Shown: positions 24,801 through 33,800 of the stretch, piece after piece
Position numbering within the stretch: position 1 is the stretch's first letter
Layout of the letters: each line of letters begins with the position of its first letter
Source: Spisula solida
Lineage: Eukaryota > Mollusca > Bivalvia > Venerida > Mactridae
Direction: 5' to 3'
Length of the DNA stretch: 64,000 bases
Assembly (NCBI GenBank): GCA_947247005.1
Contig: OX365962.1
Span: 11,567,201 to 11,631,200, forward strand
Notes under the pieces: generated by a model
The model's input: only the letters and a program-made list of their open reading frames with translations
Told to the model about the DNA's origin: nothing
The model's database searches: none
Made by a program: the position numbers and the translations under genes

Positions 24801-27800
24801 TGAAAGCAAATAATAAATAGGCTCCAACCTAGCTATTAATGATAAATGCCGTTAATAAATTCGTGAATACTCTCTCATACATAACATTAGAAGAGCATTG
24901 TTAGCTTAAATATTGGAAGAGTCGTCTTTTGTTTCTATTACATACATTGTACACTTTCCTGACGAAAGACTGAAGTTATTATGATTTAAAAAGAGTCAAT
25001 AGGTTTTTTCCCTGACTTGTGGCATGGTATACAATATAACAGTTGTCGACTTATGTTTCGGTGAATATGATGTTTAGTTGACCTTCAAAAAGGGATATTG
25101 ACCGATGATTTCGTCATCGGTCAATATCACTTTTTTCAGGTCAACAAACCTTAACTTTGTCAAAATATTCAAGTTTTCAATTTGGTTGCTCTGTGAAAAC
25201 CAGCCCATGTAAATATCTCAGAATAATACAGTACACTGACCTATTAACAAATTTCCCAAATAAATGATTCTACATGGATAATACATGTAATGATAACTGT
25301 AATGCCGATTATACTTTTAGAAAATATGTGCTACAGTAAACCATGCCAGAATAGCGGTGTCTGTCATCAATATACGATTGCACCCTACTACTATTGCAAT
25401 TGTCATCATTCTGGTTGGACTGGGCTGAATTGTACCAGTGAGTATTCATACCTTATTTATTATTGTTTCTTATGTTTTCTGTAGTAGAGTCATTCAAGTT
25501 TAACGCCATTGTCAATAACTTGTCAGTCATATTCGACGGCTGATTCACATAATCCGTTTTCCTTGGCCGTATCCTAACCAGTACAACCGTTCCTTTCCAC
25601 AAAGGACCAGGAACTGCTCCACATTCGATTTAAAATAGACATTAAAAGGTAAAAGTAAATAAACCGTGAATTAGGGTATATAAAGTTAGGATAAAAATCC
25701 AGTGACGCAGCGGTCGAGTCAATTTTAACGGTGTAAAACCAATTATAAAGGCTTATACTGTACAAACAACTATAATTTCAATGCTAAACTAACATACTAA
25801 ACTTCGCTCAACCTTTTTAGACAATGGTTGTGATTTTTTGCGTACACATAAACTGCAACGTCACTGTCACCATATCTCAACTGGACTATATATCTCGCCG
25901 ACGATACCTCGAGCCGTGTGTAAAAACAAAATGGTAGCGATAAAAACGTCATGGTCGACCTGTCGCTTGTAATCAGTGTATATGCATTAAAATGATTATG
26001 CATAAGATCGAACAAAAGTGGACTTGTAAAAGGCATTTAATTTTTTAATTTTTATTTGTAAATAAAGGCTAGTGTTATTTTCGGCGGACAATACTGGCGA
26101 TTTGTAAGTGCTAATATTTTTTAACCAACCTCGTATTTTTGTATGTGTTAAGTTAACCACATCAATAATCTGATTACAGATACATACTGTGAAAGTAATC
26201 CATGTGGACAAGGCCAAACGTGTGTTACTCAACAAGATCAACCATACTACCGATGCACATGTCCACACAATCACTACGGAACTCAATGTGAACGTAAGTA
26301 CATTATAAGAGCGTTTATATTAGTTGGGATACTTGTCATATTTGATTGACGCAGTGATCGAGTATGAACACATGAAATAAAACGTCACTTTCACATCATC
26401 CCAAATTCATAGTATGTCCGTACTTGTACAAAATACAGCTGTATGACAGCTCGGATGTGAGAATTTAACACAACAAATCATGCGAGGTTTGCAGCTTTTA
26501 TTTAAACAGAATAGTCATGTTTTGACGAATGAATGCAAATAATTACCTTTTTTATCATATACAGTATATTTTAAGATAAACAACTGTTGTACATTGCACT
26601 TGGATAAGTAATATAGTTTGAACATTCGTGTTCATTGTTGCTTGTTGTCAAGGTAAAACTTTTAATCTACAATTTCCCGATGCATATAGCGAAAGTGAAT
26701 CGCTGGATAACGTTTATGTTGGGACTGGGTCATTCAGCTTGGTCATTCAGCTTTTTGATTGCTGAAAATAATTCCTTCTACTTTTCGAAAGCTTGGACTT
26801 TGACGGATATTTTACTTGTTTAGTTGAGCATTGTGCCTTGTATGTTTTTTTTATGTTTTCTGTATTCGGTTAGTTCAGTTGGGCATTGTGCCTTGTATGT
26901 TTCTAATGTTTTCTGTGATCGGCTTATCAAGTTGAGTGCTGCCTCCGCTGTCTGACTTAATAATATCGTTTTACAATGTAAGCCTTTGTTGTTGCAGGAG
27001 ATGACTGGGTACTGATATAAAAATGCAGTAAGCCTTAATAAATTCGCTCTATGCTAGTCGTTGTAAACAAATATTATAGTTACTACACATTAGTATATAT
27101 CTATAATGAGTAAAGAGGCAATGTGGCACTTTGAAGCTCCCAATGTCTATTGTGTCAACAATTGACTTCATGTTTGCTGTCATTTTACAGACCGGATATG
27201 TTCTCATCGTTCGTGTAACAATGGTGGAACGTGTGTACCTAACAGCCAGACTAATCATTACACGTGCACCTGTCTTCCGGGTTACAGTGGTAACCATTGC
27301 CAAGGTAGTATCATTCAACTCTATATCTTAATATTTAATAGGGTGTTACGATATGATATGTACCGTAATTTTTTCTAACGGCTAGGTATATTTCGGTTCG
27401 GTATGATATTCTCTAATAGCTGCTTACAATACTGAAACTTTTAAATGAGAGTTGGTAAACATCTAGTGGTGTATACCATATGTGTCTAACAACTTTCTGA
27501 AATGCATTTCGACAATATGGAATATATTTTGAGCCATTTAAAGCAACGAATACATAATGATTATACACAATCAGTAGGTTGTAGCATGTATTCGTTGTCA
27601 CAATATTATGTAGTTAATAAAAAATCTTGTATAACTCCAACGCGATAAATTGCAATACAAAAACAAACACAAAATCCGCTTTATTTATCGTTTCTGAATA
27701 TTTAGGAGCATGAAAACTTTACATGTTGTGCTAAATGTTTGAATGATGTCATTGGTAAGTGTTACGGTCCTTGATTTTAATCCATACACAAATATAGGCA

Positions 27801-30800
27801 ATATTGTGTTCGTTTTTGTACTTCAATTTGGGTTAGAGTTATACCGAACTGTATCAAAATTTAGTAACCTTGAACCGTGTGGAGCTAAATTTCGCGGTGA
27901 ATCGAGAACCGCTGTATACTGTTACACCACTACTTAATATCTGACAAATGTTCGCATGAAGTATACAGTCAGTGTGTTGTGGTGCATGCGCTTCTCACTC
28001 TCAGCGCTCAGCTTCGTTACCGCTAGTTGGCAGCTTTGTCGTTAAAAAAGCAAGACACACGCGTAAGCCTCTCTGGTTATAGCATATAACACCGTTATTC
28101 CGTATGATCCAGATATGGTATCATCCCAGTTGTGATAAACTGAAAATAGTTCGCTTTAACTCTGTCCATAGCAAATTATGTGAATGCATATCAAGTAAGT
28201 ATTTTGATATTTTTACAACTTTTTTTTAATCGGTTTTGTCCAGTTAACGTAATACATATATGATGCATATTGATGGCATTATCAAAGTTTGAGTAGTACG
28301 TGCATACATAAACTGACACGGAAAGTACAGATGTATCATGAATAATAATTTGTTTGTAGTGCGAACAAAATACCGGCGATGTTTGGACTTTTCCAGAATT
28401 TATAAAGTTTAACGCTGTCCAACGCTGGTACTAATGTTCAATCGTTAGCAATAATTCAGCATACGTTGACATACCTTTGGTATACATTAGTGTAGTAGTA
28501 TACAGGACCATTGGATAGAATGTTATTCCACCTTGTGTGCGCATAATGTAGTGCGCCCAGGATAATGCGATATTTACAAACATGAATCGGTTTGGTCAGC
28601 TGTTGCAGAATTGGTTTTTCAAATCACTATAGCAAACAGATAAGGTCAGTATTGTACTCAAAACATAACTGAAAAATCGTGCTACCTTTGTGGAATATAC
28701 CAAATTTTCCCGCCTTTCTCATTATCCTGGGCGCACTATACCTTGAAGAAGAATACGTTACACGTTGAGTACACGCAACCTCTCTATTATTCAGATCACA
28801 ACGTGTCAGTAACGACTACACCAACACCATTGACCACTACAAAGAGTACTGTCACCCAACACCCACCAAGTGTTCACATCACAGACGTTCCGTATGATCC
28901 CAATCATGGTATGCATGCACAAAATGCGTTTGTAGTAGTCACATGCAAAAATGCACTTCGATTTAAAGTTACATAATGCCCATCTGAACAAATAGCAACA
29001 GTATTTTTAATCCTTTTTTGTGATTGCATTGGCTAATACATCCGTAAGTAAAAGTGAAGCTGTAAACATATATCTGTGTCGCATTATCTGTAACACAACT
29101 GCGATCAATTATACAAAATTTTAGCTGTTTTAACAAATGCAGTGTTTTTGTTAGTTTTTCATTTCCTTTCCTGTTTCTCTACAATACAATGCCATAAAAC
29201 ATATACTAGTAAAAGACAGACTGTGATATTTATTAAAACGTCTTAATTTATGTGTATGAATGCAAACTATAAACAAGTGACGTCATGACGTCATTACAAA
29301 AACCATACTAATACCTTTACATACAAATTCAGTCAGTCAAAACAGATCGATCGAACGAAGCTAGTGTGATTGTTTAATAATTATGTTATTTATTACCACT
29401 TATCACGTTTTGGATGTAGGACCATATTGTCTAACATGTGATGACGTCGTCTCACCTAATACCTGTGAATACGTTGCCAGATGTGGACCGCATGAGGTAA
29501 AAACCACAGAAGATTTTGTCCTTGTTTAACTTTTTAAGACATTTGTAAGTTTTTTTAAGATATATAATATACTAGCAGTTTTAAATATGTTTTACAACAA
29601 ATAAGCAGACGTAGGTAAGCAATTTGTGAACAAACTGCATCTTTTTAATTGTATATAATTTGTCGAATTGTACACGCATTATAGTGACTAGTCTTATTAG
29701 AACTATGTTCTATGGGATAAAATTTGGAGTAACTGTCATATTGAGTATTTACTAGTGTATATTTTTCATTTTTGTATTTTTTTATCGTCTTAACGCTTTT
29801 ATCGTCTTTTAGCCCTTTTGCTGCTGCAACTAAGAGGTACTCTTAAAATAGTTACCTAAAAATTACTAGCTACCGCAATTAAACTGCAGATTATTATGTG
29901 TGGATTCGTTTGGTAAGATTATTTTCCATTTCTTGAGTAGACCGATATGGACATTAAAATGTTCACATATATATATGTACATTTATGGGTACTACAATTA
30001 TTTTGCAGATTTGTTCTGTGGACTCGTTTGTTACGAGCTCCGGAGTAGTACGCTACAACCTTGGATGCAAGGATGCACAGGTAATATTTTGTATAATAAA
30101 CACACGTGGGTTTAGGTTAATAATTTTATCATAATGAAAAATTGTTAGGATCGGTTTTACGGAAAGTTTGTTTTTATTATGTTTTCAACATTTCAGTTAA
30201 TACATGATTTTTCTATCATGGTTTTCCACTATTGGCCAATTCATACGATCTTGCCATCATGCACATTTCGATATACGAAAATGGCATATACGTGTATTTG
30301 ATATGGCATGTTGTATAATGAGGCCTGTTGGCAAAGACCACTCCTCTTTATCAAATACATGCATATTTGTATCAATTAACTTTTTTTCCAGCAATGTCCG
30401 AGCACCAAGCGTGATGTTAACAGTAGTCAATCAGAGGACGCGTCTACAATCACAGTATGCTCAGAATGTTGTCAGGAACATTTGTGTAACAGCGGCGGAT
30501 GTGGTGTCAATGGTAAAATATTTAATCAGTCGTAACAATAATACTCTCATTCAATTTCGCCCCCCCCTCTTCTGGTGCGTTTTATCGTACGACAGAATGT
30601 TATTGCAAGAAGTAATCCAATAGAATAATACACCCTCATTATCATCGGCATGTGAAAGGGAATACAATTGTTCCAGTGGTATCGTTACATTGCGTTTGCT
30701 TCTCTTCATTTACGAATACCCATTCGACAATGGATAACGTGATTAAGTGTTGTTTATGTTGGTTTGTGATCGACCAAATTAAGTTTATATAATAGTATAT

Positions 30801-33800
30801 TGTTTAACATCGATAACTGATACATTTGTCTGTATTCAGTATTCCCCTCGTAACTTCACATCTCACAAGCGACTCCCTCCCTTCAACGACACTTCATTTG
30901 TATAGATATTTGATTAAACCACTTACAGGTTTCACACAAAAGACCACCGCCGACAGAGGGCCGGTTTGTTTCCATTGTGATCAAGAAAATAGTCCGGCAG
31001 ACTGTTCTAAAGTAGCTGTATGTGGTCGAGACGAGGTATGGTTTGTCCACTTTGACGTTTGAACGGGTTTTATACACCGAGTATGAAGGTGGTGAACCTA
31101 TATATTGTTAATACATTTAGTAGTGATGAACGGCCTAAGAGTTCATAGAAAGGCAACGTGTACGTGAATACTATTTTTGGGTATTTCGTCATCCTGGTAT
31201 GTGTAATTTCCACAAGTAACGGACGTGTGACAGACGAAAATATAATGTGTACTACGTCACACAGGTATGCGTATGCACGGGAAACCCTATATTTTATCGC
31301 CGGTAGTCTCAATGAGTTTATATAAACACTCATTATCGATTCACGAAGAAATCATGTTACAACTGCCATGTGATGTTACACGCGCACGTTGTGTTTCGTA
31401 GTCGTACACGTCCGAATAGCAACCTCTCTAATAATAAGTGTAGTACGCGTATCAGGCACGAACATTAAATTCCAACAGTTAACTAATCAACAAGAGGAGC
31501 ATAGATCATTGGACGCTCCCCTGCTAAACATGGTCAAACTTTGAACTAGACCTTGAGGCCATCAAGATAAACACTTTGACAAAACTTGATGAAAGTTAAA
31601 GCAAAAATGTGGCCACCAGAGTGTTCACAAAGTTTTCCGATTATTTGACCTATTGACCTAGTTTTTGACCCCACATGACCCAACTTCGAACTTGACCTAG
31701 ATTTCATTGAGGTACAACTACTGACCAAGTGCTAGAGTGTTAACGGTGAAAAGTCTAACGGACGGACGGACAGACTGACAGACGGACGACGGACAAAAAA
31801 CAATCACAAAAGCTCACCTTGCCTCTTTGTGGCAGGTGAGCTAAAAATTGGTCATATTATTTGTAAAACGAACACCTTCCGGGATTCGACTGGAAAGAGA
31901 TTGACGTAAGTGTTAGTATGCTTACCGTCTTATATTATTATATACATTTCTAGGTGTGTGCAGTGACTCATACCAAGGTAGCAACCACACAACAAATACT
32001 CTGGAAGTCATGGTGCATGCACACATCGGTAAGTGTTTGAAAGGTTGCGAAACAAAATTGTACGGCTATTTGTGCATGTTTGGTGTGTGTGTTAGGCCAA
32101 AACCAATTAATTATAATATTATGGTTCTTGTGACATGGCGAAAAAAATTACGGTTGGTCGGCAGGAAAAAACATTTTATTTTTTATTTTTTTTTAATTTT
32201 CCCACCTGAGCAGGCCCTCGCGAAATCCGTGGATGAATCATCAATGGCGGTACGTGAGATAATACACCCGTAAACATCGAGATGGGAACCACTAAATGCT
32301 GTAGTTACTCGCACTAATCAGGAAAATCGCCGATTCCTCAATAATATTTCTTTTTTATGCCCCCATACCTTTTTATACGTGAGTGGCATATAGCATTGGT
32401 GTTGTCCGTCCGTCCGTCCGTAAGTAACACAAATCTTGTGCGTTGAACTCCTCATAAACTACTGGTTGGAATTTCTACTCACTTTCATAGATGAACAATC
32501 TCAGTGTATAGATGATCGTAAAGGATGGTATATTTGCTGCGTCAATTTTGACCAGAGTTATGGCCCTTTGTTACTTTTACTATATACCCTATAGTGAAAA
32601 GTATTGTGTGTTGAACTCCTCATAATCTACTGGGTGGAATTTCTTCAAACTTTCACAGATGAACAACCTCAATGTATAGGTGACCGTAAAGGATGGACAT
32701 TATGTTTTACCAGAAATATGGCCAATTGTTATTTTTAATTTAATTATGATGGCCTTTGATATTTTTAATAGAATTATAGTCCACAAGGCTAAAGAAACTG
32801 AATAATTACGTTACCTCAAACTCCTATTCCACTCTCCTTCCCCATTGGAAAGGATATGTGCTATAATGGGGGCACCCGTGTCTCATAGACACAATTCTAG
32901 TTTGCAATAAAATGTTTAGGGTCGGGCCAAAAAATTAGGATTGGTTACTAGAACCACATAATGCCGAGTGTCATATTGTTTTTGTCGACGAGTTTAATAA
33001 AACTCTTATGTAATGAGAACGAATGTAAAATTCTATTTATCACATAACCTCAGAAAACGCTCATTATTTTTCAAAAGGACGATGTACGCTGCATAAATTT
33101 CAGCCAAAATTCAGCGGTACAATTAGCGCGACGTCATGGAGACGTTGATATTATCCTGACGTCATTGACGGACCAATGCATGGATTAGCTAACGTCACGT
33201 CAAGCTGATTTAAATATTTATTGCACAGTCTTGGAGTGCCAACGATATTTACGGCACGGCTTTACCGCACCCCTGAACCGCAGGTTATGTGATAACTAAT
33301 GTAGGATTGACACGGATATTGGTATGTTGATTCTCATCAAAGTTTAAGTAATTTATTAAGTTCATGGGGAAATGTAATGTATTATTTTATTGTTTTAGGA
33401 ATGTATCCAGGATTTGAATAAGAATATGAATAACACGGCTGTCCAAGTATTTAATGTTAACAACAAATACGGCGGTTTAAGATGTAAGTTCCGTTTTAGA
33501 ATTCAGTCTACATTGTACAAGTAATATTTGGAAGTTTAAATTTACATTGGTTGCAACATTTGTTGATAAAATGGACTCTGTGTAACCAAACGTAAAGTTT
33601 GTTGATAAAATTGACTCTTATTTTTGCCTAGCATAAGTTACTTTTTCGATTAAATTGACCAATATTGTTACTTACTTCAAAGTAAGTTAATAAAATTGAC
33701 TTTGGTCGTACACTAAGTCAACGCTTTTTTATACAATTGAATCTTATTGCAACTTAGCTTAACGTTTGTGAATAGAATGTTTGTACAATGTTTACAGTAA

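Noticed and set aside
30204..30623. 139-codon plus-strand ORF
   Set aside because: It overlaps the LU exon at 30392-30512 in another frame, has no relation to its neighbours and is explained by chance.
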